Source: an uncultured Cyclobacteriaceae bacterium (GTDB taxonomy: Bacteria; Bacteroidota; Bacteroidia; Cytophagales; Cyclobacteriaceae). Taken from it: a stretch of 37,941 nucleotides of DNA. The number at the start of each line of letters is the position of its first letter. The stretch's first letter is position 1. Shown piece after piece: positions 1 through 8,348 of the stretch. The stretch is from NCBI GenBank assembly GCA_937958005.1, contig CALGOB010000169.1, forward strand, positions 1-37,941. Reading direction: 5' to 3'. Position numbers and translations under genes: made by a program. The notes beneath the pieces were generated by a model. The model saw only the letters and a program-made list of their open reading frames with translations. It did no database searches and was not told the origin of the DNA.

Positions 1-59
1 CTCAATTAAGCACAAAAACGCGCATTGAAGCCATTTTGTTGCTTTTATCTTCAAACTAG

Positions 60-300
60 ACGGACTCTTCCTTTTTTCAGCAGCCTACCGCCACAGTGGC
101 AAAAAGAGAAGTAAAAACCCTAGAAAGATTGAAACGGTCGGCCGCTGCCGGGTTTAGGGAAGAAGCTTTAAATTGTTCGCCAGGCGACCCTGTTGTTTTT
201 TGGCGGCCGCCGCGGTTCTGTTTTTTCAGGGGTCCGCCCCCGTGGCATGGAAAAAATGAATCGGACTGTCGCCACAGAAAGCTACTTATTCAGGAAAACC
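60..300. other. GC-rich non-coding block
   Basis: This stretch is clearly richer in G and C than its AT-rich surroundings. It contains several short inverted pieces, for example GGCGGCCGCC and GGGGTCCGCCCCC. An open frame of 76 codons crosses it, but the predicted peptide resembles no family, and its composition follows the DNA and not protein constraint. A second GC-rich block at 21470-21710 shares the string AAAAACCCTAG and nearby GTGGC and GGCAAAAA motifs. The two may be diverged copies of one intergenic repeat, but that link is weak by eye. Confidence 0.4.
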
Positions 301-326
301 ATTTTAAGATAGGGGGTGTTTTTTGA

Positions 327-619
327 ACTTGAGAAATAATCTTTGTTTCATCGATTTAAAGCTAGATTTTTCTTGAATTCTAAATTTAGTCGGATGATAG
401 TAAAAAAAAATATAATTTTATCCTGAAATTCTCAGAGTCTGAAAAGTCACCTCCCATGTAACAATTTTATACAGTGTTAGCAACTATATTTATTCAGATG
501 AAGGTATTAATCTATATTTTTCAGGATATAATGAATTGATTTTCATTTACTTAAAAATAACTCCTTGCTGTTTAAATGCCGTCGGGTTAATAATACAATT
601 AATGGAACAAGCAAGCAAA
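327..619. other. Intergenic, nothing recognised
   Basis: AT-rich sequence with no credible open frame, no clear hairpin followed by a T run and no match to the repeat families found elsewhere in the window. It lies downstream of the DUF721 gene, which ends here on the minus strand. Confidence 0.6.
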
Positions 620-922
620 CTACTTGAAAATAACATCTTTAATAACCCCTTCACCAATTTCTTTTTCTAGCATTTGGATAATCTTAAACTTAGAAAGGGT
701 CAATTCGTTTTTGAGTGGTGCAGATGACAAAGTCACAAAAAGCACATCGTGATGGACGTAAATATTGGTAGTCCTCATAGCAATAGGTTTGCCCATGAGT
801 TTCTCCCAGCTACTCACCAGCTGCACCTGCCTGTATTTACCTTTTAATCGGTAAGAATCCAACAGTGCTTCCATGGCTTCCTTTACTGTAGAAGTATCTT
901 TTTTACGCTTTTTTTCATTCAT
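620..922 (-). CDS. DUF721 (DciA-like) protein
   Basis: A 100-residue basic protein of the DUF721 family, which includes the DciA replicative-helicase loader of many bacteria. In Bacteroidota the family is small and its role less well defined. A Lys/Arg-rich N-terminus is followed by the family pattern of a helix with Trp (SSWEKLMG), then IAMRT, then a hydrophobic strand LFVTLSS and a closing helix with LKNELTLSK. I start it at the ATG at 922; the frame stays open a little further to a TTG at 934, but ATG is preferred. It lies downstream of recF on the same strand, a pairing common in this phylum, but the 565-base gap filled with two repeats is abnormal and may uncouple the two genes. Family assignment is fairly sure; function is inferred. 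Confidence 0.8.
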   Translation of the reverse strand: MNEKKRKKDTSTVKEAMEALLDSYRLKGKYRQVQLVSSWEKLMGKPIAMRTTNIYVHHDVLFVTLSSAPLKNELTLSKFKIIQMLEKEIGEGVIKDVIFK

Positions 923-1148
923 TGGAACATGCAATTTACTGGAAAAGGGGCAGAAAATTTCGCAGAAGAGAATTTAGTTTTTAGAATTACTTTTTCGTAG
1001 TGGTTCTACAAGATCACTTTCACTGCAGTTAATTCACTTACTCCCTTAAAAAATTGAGCAACCATTATTTAAAAGATTTTAGGCAAAGTCTAGCGACCTA
1101 TCTTCTGGTGATCGCTAATGTAATCATCTTTCTTACCTATGGGGAGTA

Positions 1149-1247
1149 TTTTTAATCCCTAAGGGATATTAATTCCCCGACTCTTGAGTCGATCATTAAA
1201 TTATTGCCCATAGATACCCCGTACCCTTGGGTCGGGGTTGGTTCATT
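1149..1247 (+). repeat. Family A three-hairpin repeat, short form
   Basis: Intact copy lacking the GGCCGGGCGCC insert of the long form. It runs from TTTTTAATCCC to GGTTGGTTCATT and shows three inverted repeats in order: ATCCCT/AGGGAT, CGACTC/GAGTCG, and CCCCG-ACCC/GGGT-CGGGG. It sits between recF and the DUF721 gene. Confidence 0.85.
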
Positions 1248-1271
1248 GCATGGCAAATATTAAATTTGCTA

Positions 1272-1438
1272 ATAGACATTATGACGGTTGGTTTTTGTAT
1301 AGATAAAACTCCTTCTAAATTTCACTTTTCTGAGCCTGTCAAAATAATTATGAATCTATAATTACTAATTATTTGTTGATAAACTTGAGCAAAAGGATAA
1401 CAAAACAACCTTAATCATTCTGCCGTGATAAACTCTAA
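1272..1438 (+). mobile_element. Family B MITE-like element
   Basis: About 167 bp that closely match 21226-21391 along their whole length, for example CTCCTTCTAAAT, ACTTTTCTGAGCCTG and ACTAATTATTTGTTGATAAA. The ends form an inverted repeat around TTATCACGG / CCGTGATAA; the left end here carries a change (TTATGACGG). There is no open frame, so it would be non-autonomous. It lies 24 bases after a family A copy. Confidence 0.75.
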
Positions 1439-1487
1439 TAGATATGCGCTCTTATAAATCTAAATTGGTATTAGTGTCTTTTAAAGA

Positions 1488-2588
1488 TTAAATGGCGGTT
1501 ACTTGACCCTTATCCACCAAGTAAGAGTTGGCAGTCATGCTATATTTTTCAAGTAACATCTGCGATCTGTCGGGACGTGCATCAGTAATAAACACTTGAC
1601 CGAACTCTTCTCCGTTTATGAGTTTGATGAGTTTTTCAATTCTTAAATCATCCAGTTTATCAAAAATATCATCCATTAATAATAAAGGAGTTTTACCAGT
1701 TTTGGATTTAAGATAGTCAAACTGAGAAAGTTTCATGGCAATTACCATAGACTTTTGCTGACCTTGCGAACCAATTTTCTTCATTAAAAAATCATCCATT
1801 CTCAAGATGAAATCATCTCGGTGTACGCCCATGGTAGTCCGTTGTAGTAGCATATCTTTTTGCAGGTTCTCTTTAAAAAGTTTTTCATAGTTCTCTATAG
1901 ATACACCACTCTGATAAATTAAGTCAACAGATTCTTTATGAGATGAAATGTCCTCATAATGTGCTAAAAAGAAGGGCTTATAGGATTCCATAAAGTTCAG
2001 CCTTACCTGATAGATCATCTTTGAAAGCTTACAAAGTTGGTCATCATATGCCGCAAAAAGATCTTTGTCAGGCGGTTTGCCATGAGGCCAGTTTTTTAAT
2101 AAATTATTCCGTTGCTTAAGCTGATGATTGTATTGCATCAAATTATTAAGGTAAGCCTTATTAATTTGACACAAAGTCCCATCCACAAACTTCCTTCTGG
2201 CATCACTTCCTTCCTTGATTATCCCAGTATCATCTGGAGAAATCATCACCAAAGGCATGGCGCCAATATGGTCACTCATTTTATCAAGTTCTACTTTATT
2301 GACTTTAAAAATTTTTTTCTGTTTTGTCCTTAAACCACAACTTACCATTAATTCTTCTTCACCAATAAAACTACCTACCAATGCAGACATATTTTCAGAA
2401 TGCCTGATATTTTGCGAGTCTATTGAATTGATGGCACTCTTAGTAAAAGTTAAATAGTAGATTGCATCTAGCAAGTTGGTTTTACCAGCACCATTTAATC
2501 CTAGAATACAATTTATCTTTGGATTGAAAGAAACCGCTACCTGCTCATAATTCTTAAAATTTGTTAAGGTTAATTTCTCTAAGTACAT
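1488..2588 (-). CDS. recF: DNA replication and repair ATPase RecF
   Basis: RecF, 366 residues, is an SMC-like ATPase that helps RecO and RecR load RecA at gapped DNA. Visible motifs are the Walker A loop GLNGAGKT at 30-37, SPDD at 117-120, the ABC signature SQGQQKS at 274-280, and Walker B LLLMDDIFDKLD from about 302, followed by a TD switch near 335. Length and motif order are normal for the family, and the ATG at 2588 fits the conserved opening MYLEKLTLTNFKNY. It is transcribed divergently from pdhA across 184 bases; a CAAAAGTA at 2652-2659 (TACTTTTG on the minus strand) could be a -7 box, without a clear -33 partner. The downstream partner DUF721 is separated by two repeats. Confidence 0.97.
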   Translation of the reverse strand: MYLEKLTLTNFKNYEQVAVSFNPKINCILGLNGAGKTNLLDAIYYLTFTKSAINSIDSQNIRHSENMSALVGSFIGEEELMVSCGLRTKQKKIFKVNKVELDKMSDHIGAMPLVMISPDDTGIIKEGSDARRKFVDGTLCQINKAYLNNLMQYNHQLKQRNNLLKNWPHGKPPDKDLFAAYDDQLCKLSKMIYQVRLNFMESYKPFFLAHYEDISSHKESVDLIYQSGVSIENYEKLFKENLQKDMLLQRTTMGVHRDDFILRMDDFLMKKIGSQGQQKSMVIAMKLSQFDYLKSKTGKTPLLLMDDIFDKLDDLRIEKLIKLINGEEFGQVFITDARPDRSQMLLEKYSMTANSYLVDKGQVTAI

Positions 2589-2690
2589 GTTTTTACAACT
2601 ATAAAATCGTCATTTTTCCTATCTCAGGGGATAGAATATGGTAAATAAACTCAAAAGTACTATTTATTAAGCCAAGGACATCATGTAAAT

Positions 2691-2721
2691 TTTGTCTAGT
2701 GCCCTCTTTTTGGTATTTTCG
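2691..2721 (+). promoter_or_regulatory. Bacteroidota-type promoter of pdhA
   Basis: TTTG at 2691-2694 is followed after exactly 19 bases by TATTTTCG at 2714-2721. This fits the -33 TTTG / -7 TAnnTTTG arrangement known for the Bacteroidota primary sigma factor, with one change in the -7 box. The pdhA ATG is 51 bases further on. Confidence 0.55.
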
Positions 2722-2772
2722 CAGGGCGTGAAAACAAATGAGTATTTTCTGTTTTCATTTTAATCTTTATAT

Positions 2773-3804
2773 ATGGCAACTACAAAAGCAAAAGCACCAG
2801 CAAAAAGAAAGGTAAAAGATCAATTCTCCAAAGAAACCTACATGGAATGGTTCGAGAGCATGTTGATGATGAGGAGATTTGAAGAGAAGGCTGGACAATT
2901 ATATGGGCAGCAAAAAATCAAAGGTTTCTGTCATCTTTACATAGGACAGGAAGCCTGTGTGGCAGGAGCTGTTTCTGCTTTAAAAAGAGGAGACAAATAC
3001 ATCACCGCTTATAGAGACCATGCACATCCTCTGGCACTTGGGTCAGATCCAAAAGCAATCATGGCAGAGTTATTTGGAAAAGTAACTGGTATTTCAAAAG
3101 GGAAAGGTGGTTCTATGCACATGTTTGATAAGGAAAATCATTTTTATGGTGGGCATGGGATAGTAGGAGGTCAGATTCCATTAGGTACAGGAATTGCTTT
3201 CGCAGAGAAATATAATGGTACTGATCACCTTTGCATGTGTTATATGGGGGATGGCGCTGTGAGACAAGGAGCCTTTCATGAAGCGCTTAATTTAGCAATG
3301 ACCATGAAATTACCTGTTATATTCGTTATTGAAAACAATGGATATGCGATGGGAACTTCTGTCCAACGAACTTCTAATGTCACTGAGCTGTATGTATTAG
3401 GTGAAGCATACGAAATGCCATCTGCAGCCGTAGATGCTATGTCCGTAGAAGCTGTACACAAAGCAGTAGAAGAAGCTGCAGGAAGAGCAAGAAAAGGAGA
3501 TGGCCCTACTTTATTAGAGTTTAGAACTTATCGTTATAAAGGGCATTCAATGTCTGATCCCGCTAAATACAGAACTAAAGAAGAATTAGAAGAATACAAA
3601 CAAAGAGATCCCATAGAACAGGTGAGGGATGTAATACTTAAAAATAAATATGCTTCAGAGGAAGATTTGAAAGCAATTGATTTAAAAATAAAAGAAGAAG
3701 TAAAAGGATGTGTTGATTTTGCAGAAAAATCTGATTTCCCTCCTGCTTCAGATGCTTATACAGATGTATATGCTGATCAAAATTACCCGTTTATAAATAA
3801 TTAA
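2773..3804 (+). CDS. pdhA: Pyruvate dehydrogenase E1 alpha subunit
   Basis: A 343-residue alpha subunit of the heterotetrameric pyruvate (2-oxoacid) dehydrogenase E1. It decarboxylates pyruvate with thiamine diphosphate and passes the acetyl group to the E2 lipoyl domain. The thiamine diphosphate motif is present: GDG at 159-161, closing at ENN at 187-189. Other marks are GKGGSMH (110-116), YRYKGHSMSDP near the usual phosphorylation loop, and RRFEEK near residue 35. A Lys/Ala-rich tail of about 15 residues precedes the domain. The E1 beta and E2 genes are not next to it; the following gene is an unrelated TPR protein, so the complex must be completed from elsewhere. It sits between recF and the TPR-ribH pair. 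Other 2-oxoacid dehydrogenase alphas are possible but less likely. Confidence 0.95.
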   Translation: MATTKAKAPAKRKVKDQFSKETYMEWFESMLMMRRFEEKAGQLYGQQKIKGFCHLYIGQEACVAGAVSALKRGDKYITAYRDHAHPLALGSDPKAIMAELFGKVTGISKGKGGSMHMFDKENHFYGGHGIVGGQIPLGTGIAFAEKYNGTDHLCMCYMGDGAVRQGAFHEALNLAMTMKLPVIFVIENNGYAMGTSVQRTSNVTELYVLGEAYEMPSAAVDAMSVEAVHKAVEEAAGRARKGDGPTLLEFRTYRYKGHSMSDPAKYRTKEELEEYKQRDPIEQVRDVILKNKYASEEDLKAIDLKIKEEVKGCVDFAEKSDFPPASDAYTDVYADQNYPFINN

Positions 3805-3875
3805 AGTCAATAAAATACGAGTTGTAAAGTCTATAATTTTTTTTTATATAAATTTGCAGCCGTAAAATTTCAGTA

Positions 3876-4592
3876 ATGGCAAAAAAGAAGCAAAAGGCAC
3901 AAGACCCAGGGATTGAGTTATTAGAGAACCCTGAAGCACTTTCTGATAAGCTTGGACAAGTTGAAGAATATATCAATGACAAGAAGAACAGAAATGTTGT
4001 TTTTGGTGTTGGTGGAGTGATTGTACTGCTAGTATTAGCATTTGTATTTTATAGATATTGGTCTTCATCCCAAAACCAAGAAGCAAATACAGAATTAACC
4101 CAAGCGGTTTTCTACTTTGAATCTGATAGTTTAGGCAAGGCACTTAATGGAGACGGTAATAACTACGGTTTCCTAGATATTATTAGCAACTACGGGAGCA
4201 CAGATGCTGGTAATTTAGCTTATTTTTATGCTGGTGCCACTTACCTAAGATTAGGAAGTTTTAATGATGCTGTAAGATATCTAGGCGAATTTAACTCAAG
4301 TGATGACTTGATCAATGCTCGTGCAAATTCCCTAATAGGTGACGCTAAATCAGAATTAGAAGACTACAGAGGTGCAGCTTCATCTTATCAAGATGCAGTA
4401 TCTGCAAGTAGCGATAATTCAGAACTAACCCCTATTTACTTGATGAAATTAGCTGTAGCTCTTGAAGAAAGTAATAATTTAAAAGGAGCAAAAGATGCTT
4501 ATGCAAAGGTGGTAGACAAGTATAAAAAATCTACCTTTTATCAAGATGCTCGAAAACATAAAGCGAGATTAGAAGGGCTTTTACCTCAGTAA
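3876..4592 (+). CDS. TPR protein with one membrane anchor
   Basis: A 238-residue protein with a charged N-terminal segment (1-40), a single hydrophobic helix at about 41-61, and an extracytoplasmic part of helical tetratricopeptide repeats, for example around AYFYAGATYLRLGSFNDAVRYL and later DYRGAASSYQDAV. The arrangement resembles YfgM-like proteins, which bind partners at the membrane, but I would not transfer that function. Its place directly before ribH is common in Bacteroidota. A TAAATTTG at 3849-3856 resembles a -7 box, though a TTG 24 bases upstream is too far for a standard -33. A strong terminator follows, so it is probably transcribed apart from ribH. Confidence 0.85.
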   Translation: MAKKKQKAQDPGIELLENPEALSDKLGQVEEYINDKKNRNVVFGVGGVIVLLVLAFVFYRYWSSSQNQEANTELTQAVFYFESDSLGKALNGDGNNYGFLDIISNYGSTDAGNLAYFYAGATYLRLGSFNDAVRYLGEFNSSDDLINARANSLIGDAKSELEDYRGAASSYQDAVSASSDNSELTPIYLMKLAVALEESNNLKGAKDAYAKVVDKYKKSTFYQDARKHKARLEGLLPQ

Positions 4593-4616
4593 CCAAATCG
4601 CATAAAAGAAATCAAG

Positions 4617-4651
4617 AGGGATAAGCTAGAAAAGCTTTATCCCTTTTTTTA
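4617..4651 (+). terminator. Rho-independent terminator after TPR gene
   Basis: GGGATAAGCT pairs with AGCTTTATCCC across a short loop, with one bulged base, and seven T follow at 4644-4650. It starts 25 bases after the TPR stop codon. Confidence 0.85.
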
Positions 4652-4668
4652 TAACAAAAAATAGACGC

Positions 4669-5145
4669 ATGGCATCTTCTTTAAAAAATCTAAGTGAATA
4701 TAGCAGTAAGCAAATAGTAGATATTTCGGATAAAAAAATAGCAATAGTAGTCTCTGAATGGAATGAAGAAGTAACAGAATCTTTATTTTCTGGAGCAGTT
4801 GAAACATTGCTTTCAAATGGTGCAAAAAAAGAAAACATCATTAGAAAGGATGTACCAGGCAGTTTTGAACTAAGCCTAGGGGCACAGTTTTTAGCAGCAG
4901 AAGACTCTATAGCAGCAGTCATTTGTTTAGGGTGTGTAATTCAAGGAGAAACTCGTCATTTTGATTTTATTTGTGACGCAGTAGCTCATGGCATCACCAA
5001 TGTAGGATTAAAGTACAACAAGCCTGTAGTCTTTGGCGTTCTAACACCTCAGAATCAAAAGCAAGCGTTAGATAGGGCTGGTGGAAAGCATGGAAACAAA
5101 GGGGATGAAGCAGCTATTACAGCTATCAAAATGCTTGGATTCTAA
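4669..5145 (+). CDS. ribH: 6,7-dimethyl-8-ribityllumazine synthase
   Basis: Lumazine synthase, 158 residues, the penultimate enzyme of riboflavin biosynthesis. It condenses 5-amino-6-ribitylamino-uracil with 3,4-dihydroxy-2-butanone 4-phosphate in an icosahedral or pentameric shell. Recognisable parts are the substrate-stacking aromatic W31 in SEWNEEV, the VPGSFEL segment at 62-68, GCVIQGET near 88-95 and the catalytic-type H97 in RHFDF, then FGVLTP. Length and motifs are normal. It starts 17 bases after the terminator of the TPR gene and no other riboflavin gene lies near. No FMN riboswitch is seen in the short upstream gap. Confidence 0.97.
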   Translation: MASSLKNLSEYSSKQIVDISDKKIAIVVSEWNEEVTESLFSGAVETLLSNGAKKENIIRKDVPGSFELSLGAQFLAAEDSIAAVICLGCVIQGETRHFDFICDAVAHGITNVGLKYNKPVVFGVLTPQNQKQALDRAGGKHGNKGDEAAITAIKMLGF

Positions 5146-5179
5146 TTATTTTTAAATTTGACTAACACAACATATTTCA

Positions 5180-6499
5180 ATGAAAGTCTTAAAATTTGGC
5201 GGAACTTCTGTTGGATCACCAACTAGAATGAAGGAAGTTCATCAAATTATCACTAGGGATAATGATCAAAAAATTATTGTACTATCTGCCGTTTCTGGCA
5301 CCACAAATATCTTGGTGAACCTCACCAAAGAATTTGCAGACCAGAATAAAGATAAAATAAAAGACATCCTTGATCAGTTGTATAAGAAATATGAAATTTT
5401 TATTCAAGAACTATACAGCACAGAGCATTACCACACAAAGGGAAAAGAAGTAATCGATCATTATTTCAAAGAATTACGCAAACTAGTATCTGTACCCTAT
5501 AAATCAGGTGCAGAAAAAGCAATAGTTGTACAAGGAGAACTTATCTCAACCAATCTTTTTATTAATTTTTTGTGGGAGAAAGAAGAATCAGCTAATATTA
5601 TTTCGGCTTTTGACTTTGTGTTTTTAAATGATCAACAAGAACCTGATCTACGAAAAATAGAAGAAAAGTTAAGAGAAATTCTCAAAGAGCAAAAAGATCA
5701 CAAGTTTTTAGTAACTCAAGGTTTTATCTGCCAAAATAATGCTGGAGAAATAGATAACCTTAAAAGAGGTGGTAGTGACTACTCAGCCACGCTTATAGGG
5801 GCAGCCATAGGAGCCGATGAAAGTCAAATCTGGACTGATATAGATGGGATGCACAATAATGATCCTAGGATAGTTGAAAACACATTTCCTATCGCTCAGC
5901 TGTCATTTGAAGAAGCTGGCGAGCTAGCTTATTTTGGGGCAAAAATATTGCATCCTAATTGCATCATACCTGCTCAGCAAAGAAATGTTCCAGTAAGAAT
6001 TAAGAACACTCTGGACCCAGACGCAAAAGGAACATTAATTACCAATGAGAAAAATCCTGACTCAGTAAAAGCAATTGCTGTAAAAGATGGCATTACGGCT
6101 ATCAAGATTAAATCTTCCAGAATGATTCTAGCCTATGGTTTCTTAAGGAAAGTATTTGAAGTTTTTGAAAAGTACAAAACGCCAATTGACATGATTACTA
6201 CCTCTGAGATTGCCGTATCTGTCACCATAGATGACGCAAAAAACTTAAAAGAAATCATTGAAGAAATTAGCCCTTATGGTTTTGTTGAGGTAGACAAAAA
6301 CCAGTCTATCATTTGTGTAGTTGGGGATTTTGTTGCTGAAAGAAAAGGCGTAGGCTCAAGTATTTTCACTGCTATGGATGAGATCCCTGTAAGGATGATC
6401 TCCTATGGGGGAAGTAAAAACAACATATCTTTACTGATAGATAGTAATTACAAAAAAGAGGCACTTGTCTCTTTGAACAAAACGTTGTTTGGACTTTAA
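5180..6499 (+). CDS. lysC: Aspartate kinase, monofunctional
   Basis: A 439-residue aspartokinase, which phosphorylates aspartate in the first step towards lysine, threonine and methionine. The amino acid kinase domain opens with KFGGTSVGS at 4-12. It contains GFICQN and the RGGSDYSATL nucleotide/substrate loop, then TDIDGMHNNDPR. The C-terminal third carries two ACT-like regulatory segments (around ITAIKIKSS and later SIICVVGDF), so feedback control by an end-product amino acid is expected. No homoserine dehydrogenase domain is fused. It follows ribH by 34 bases and could be co-transcribed; a TAAATTTG at 5153-5160 could also be a -7 box of its own. The 653-base gap behind it is filled with repeats. 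Confidence 0.96.
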   Translation: MKVLKFGGTSVGSPTRMKEVHQIITRDNDQKIIVLSAVSGTTNILVNLTKEFADQNKDKIKDILDQLYKKYEIFIQELYSTEHYHTKGKEVIDHYFKELRKLVSVPYKSGAEKAIVVQGELISTNLFINFLWEKEESANIISAFDFVFLNDQQEPDLRKIEEKLREILKEQKDHKFLVTQGFICQNNAGEIDNLKRGGSDYSATLIGAAIGADESQIWTDIDGMHNNDPRIVENTFPIAQLSFEEAGELAYFGAKILHPNCIIPAQQRNVPVRIKNTLDPDAKGTLITNEKNPDSVKAIAVKDGITAIKIKSSRMILAYGFLRKVFEVFEKYKTPIDMITTSEIAVSVTIDDAKNLKEIIEEISPYGFVEVDKNQSIICVVGDFVAERKGVGSSIFTAMDEIPVRMISYGGSKNNISLLIDSNYKKEALVSLNKTLFGL

Positions 6500-6545
6500 A
6501 TTTATGCTAACTCAGCAAAGGATTGTATAATTTAATTTTTTGTAC

Positions 6546-6663
6546 ATAAACCTACCCAAGAGTACAGGATATCATAGGGAATAATTTAATGATCAACTCA
6601 ACACCTCTGCAAGTAAGCTTTAGCACTCGCAGAGGAGCTGGGCGTGACTGACTAGGGAATTTT
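6546..6663 (-). repeat. Family A repeat, variant central hairpin
   Basis: Diverged copy in minus orientation. The CCCCGAC hairpin and the ATAATTTAATGATC middle are recognisable. After CAACTCA the usual GAGTCG hairpin is replaced by a stem CCTCTGC / GCAGAGG with an 18-base loop, also seen in the copy at 17679-17775. It is followed 8 bases later by a full copy in the same direction. Confidence 0.65.
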
Positions 6664-6670
6664 GGACTGC

Positions 6671-6783
6671 AATGAACCAACCCCGACCCAAGGGTACGGG
6701 GTATCTATGGGCAATAATTTAATGATCGACTCAAGAGTCGGGGCGCCCGGCCAGGGGAATTAATATCCCTTAGGGATTAAAAA
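6671..6783 (-). repeat. Family A three-hairpin repeat, long form
   Basis: Intact minus-strand copy from AATGAACCAACCCCG to CCCTTAGGGATTAAAAA, with the extra GGCGCCCGGCC block. It is almost identical to 11157-11268 and 17939-18049. Its right end merges with a family C copy that has lost its own end. Confidence 0.9.
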
Positions 6784-6944
6784 TTAGATACAAACCCTAA
6801 CTAATAATCATTTAGTCACTTAAATCCTAATTTCCTACTCATCATAATGGAGGCTAAGACTCAGTTGCGGATAAGAATTTAAATAACTATCTAGCAGCTA
6901 TTCATGATTTTCTCTTAAAAGTCTAATGCATAATTAGGGTTAAA
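6781..6944 (-). mobile_element. Family C MITE-like element, diverged, one end lost
   Basis: Reverse-orientation relative of 9415-9600, recognised by CACTTAAATCCTAATTTCCTACTC, then TAATGGAG, AATTTAA and GATTTTCTCTTAAAAGTCTAATGCA. The end at 6944 keeps a degenerate inverted end. The other end is missing and replaced by the neighbouring family A copy. Confidence 0.65.
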
Positions 6945-7003
6945 GCCTTAGTTTATGTAATTATCTCATGGATTCCATGTATTTTCGTGCGGTAGTTATT
7001 TTT

Positions 7004-7113
7004 AATAAACCAATCCCGGCTCAAGGGCATAGGATATCTATGAGCAATAATTTAATGATCGACTCTAGAGTTGGGAGTGTCCGTCTAGGAATTAATACTC
7101 CTTAGGGATTAAA
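7004..7113 (-). repeat. Family A repeat, diverged
   Basis: Minus-strand copy with many changes: ACCAATCCCGGCTCAAGGGC, then the conserved CAATAATTTAATGATCGACTC, then CTCCTTAGGGATTAAAA. The central palindrome is GACTCTAGAGTT. It ends 39 bases before the GH3 gene start. Confidence 0.7.
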
Positions 7114-7152
7114 ACTAAGAGTGACTAATAGGTAGGAGATTAAGGTTGATTC

Positions 7153-8295
7153 ATGAGAAAATTTTTATTATTATTTTGTATTGTCCCACTGTTTTGCAAC
7201 GGACAATCAGAACAATCGAGCACTGTAGATAGCTTAGATATACATATAGGTCAAATGATCATGATTGGGATAGGAGAAAGAAAAACCTATGACGATAATG
7301 ATTCTTTTTTAAGACACCTAGAAAATGGCTATGTAGGGGGAATTATATTCTACGAGAAAAACATTGATAGAAAAGACCCAAAAGGTTCTATGAGAGAATT
7401 GGTACTGGGTTATCAGAAAAAATCAATGATCCCGCTCTTTGTTAGCATAGACGAAGAAGGAGGAAGAGTAAACAGGCTCAAGCAAAAATATGGTTTCTTA
7501 GAAACTCGCTCTGCCGCTAAATTAGCGAAAGCAGAAAACCTAGACACCACAAAATATTATACGCTCAATGCAGTCAATAATATGTTTCAAACAGGAATTA
7601 ACCTTAACTATGCCCCAGACGTAGATTTAGCTACCAACCCTAATAATCCAGTGATAGCCAAAGTAGAACGTAGCTTTGGGAGAGACCCTAATGAAGTAGC
7701 TAAACAAGCACAAGCTGTAGTTGAAACTCATCACCTTATGGGGGTAGGTACCGTTTTAAAACATTTTCCTGGCCATGGTAGCTCTAAGAGTGACACCCAT
7801 TTTGGGGTAGCAGATGTCACTGATTACTGGTTGTTTGAGGAATTAAAACCTTATAAGGCCTTATTGGACAGTGGCATGGTAGATGGAATTATGACTGCCC
7901 ATATTGTCAATGCCAATTTGGATGACAGAAAACTTCCTGCCACCTTATCAGATAAAATCATCACAGGGATACTCAGAGAATTTTTAAAGTTTGATGGGGT
8001 AGTTTTTTCAGATGACATGCAAATGCACGCCATTAGTAAACAATACGGTTTCGAAAATGCTGTAAAAATGGCTATTTTGGCAGGCGTAGATGTTTTGATG
8101 TTTGCTAACAATGTGCCTGGCTATGAAAATGTCACTGTAAAAGATTTACATAGCTACATTAAACAAATGGTTCAGAGTGGTCAGATAAGCAAAGAACGCA
8201 TTAAAGAATCTTATGATCGCGTCATCAAAATGAAGGAGAAGCTAGGCATACAAAATGCTAATTACATTAACGATCTAGAAAAAAGATTAAAATAA
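7153..8295 (+). CDS. Secreted GH3 beta-N-acetylhexosaminidase
   Basis: A 380-residue glycoside hydrolase family 3 enzyme of the NagZ-like branch. It is expected to remove terminal N-acetylglucosamine, for example from peptidoglycan fragments. An N-terminal signal peptide (about residues 1-18, ending NGQ) suggests a periplasmic location, unlike cytosolic NagZ. Motifs are IDEEGGRVNRL at 99-109, KHFPGHG at 203-209, the Asp-His acid/base pair in SDTH (D214, H216) typical of the beta-N-acetylglucosaminidases, and the nucleophile region FSDDMQM with D287. The single TIM-barrel domain is complete and there is no C-terminal beta-lactamase fusion. It starts just after a repeat island, and a weak hairpin follows it. 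Confidence 0.9.
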   Translation: MRKFLLLFCIVPLFCNGQSEQSSTVDSLDIHIGQMIMIGIGERKTYDDNDSFLRHLENGYVGGIIFYEKNIDRKDPKGSMRELVLGYQKKSMIPLFVSIDEEGGRVNRLKQKYGFLETRSAAKLAKAENLDTTKYYTLNAVNNMFQTGINLNYAPDVDLATNPNNPVIAKVERSFGRDPNEVAKQAQAVVETHHLMGVGTVLKHFPGHGSSKSDTHFGVADVTDYWLFEELKPYKALLDSGMVDGIMTAHIVNANLDDRKLPATLSDKIITGILREFLKFDGVVFSDDMQMHAISKQYGFENAVKMAILAGVDVLMFANNVPGYENVTVKDLHSYIKQMVQSGQISKERIKESYDRVIKMKEKLGIQNANYINDLEKRLK

Positions 8296-8301
8296 AAAAA
8301 G

Positions 8302-8328
8302 ACCTACTTATCATTTATATAGGTAGGT
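8302..8328. terminator. Hairpin between GH3 and bestrophin genes
   Basis: ACCTACTTA pairs with TAGGTAGGT with one mismatch across a 9-base loop, just after the GH3 stop codon. A run of A precedes it and no T run follows on the plus strand, so it would suit minus-strand termination better. Its role is uncertain. Confidence 0.3.
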
Positions 8329-8348
8329 TCTAATAAGAAATAATTGTT

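Noticed and set aside
96-326. 76-codon frame at the left end of the window
   Set aside because: It lies in a GC-rich structured block, has low-complexity composition and resembles no protein family.
3822-3856. Full promoter of the TPR gene
   Set aside because: TTG and TAAATTTG are present but 24 bases apart, outside the usual spacing.
5146-5179. Full promoter of lysC
   Set aside because: TAAATTTG fits a -7 box, but the nearest TTG is at 15 bases, too close for the usual -33 spacing.
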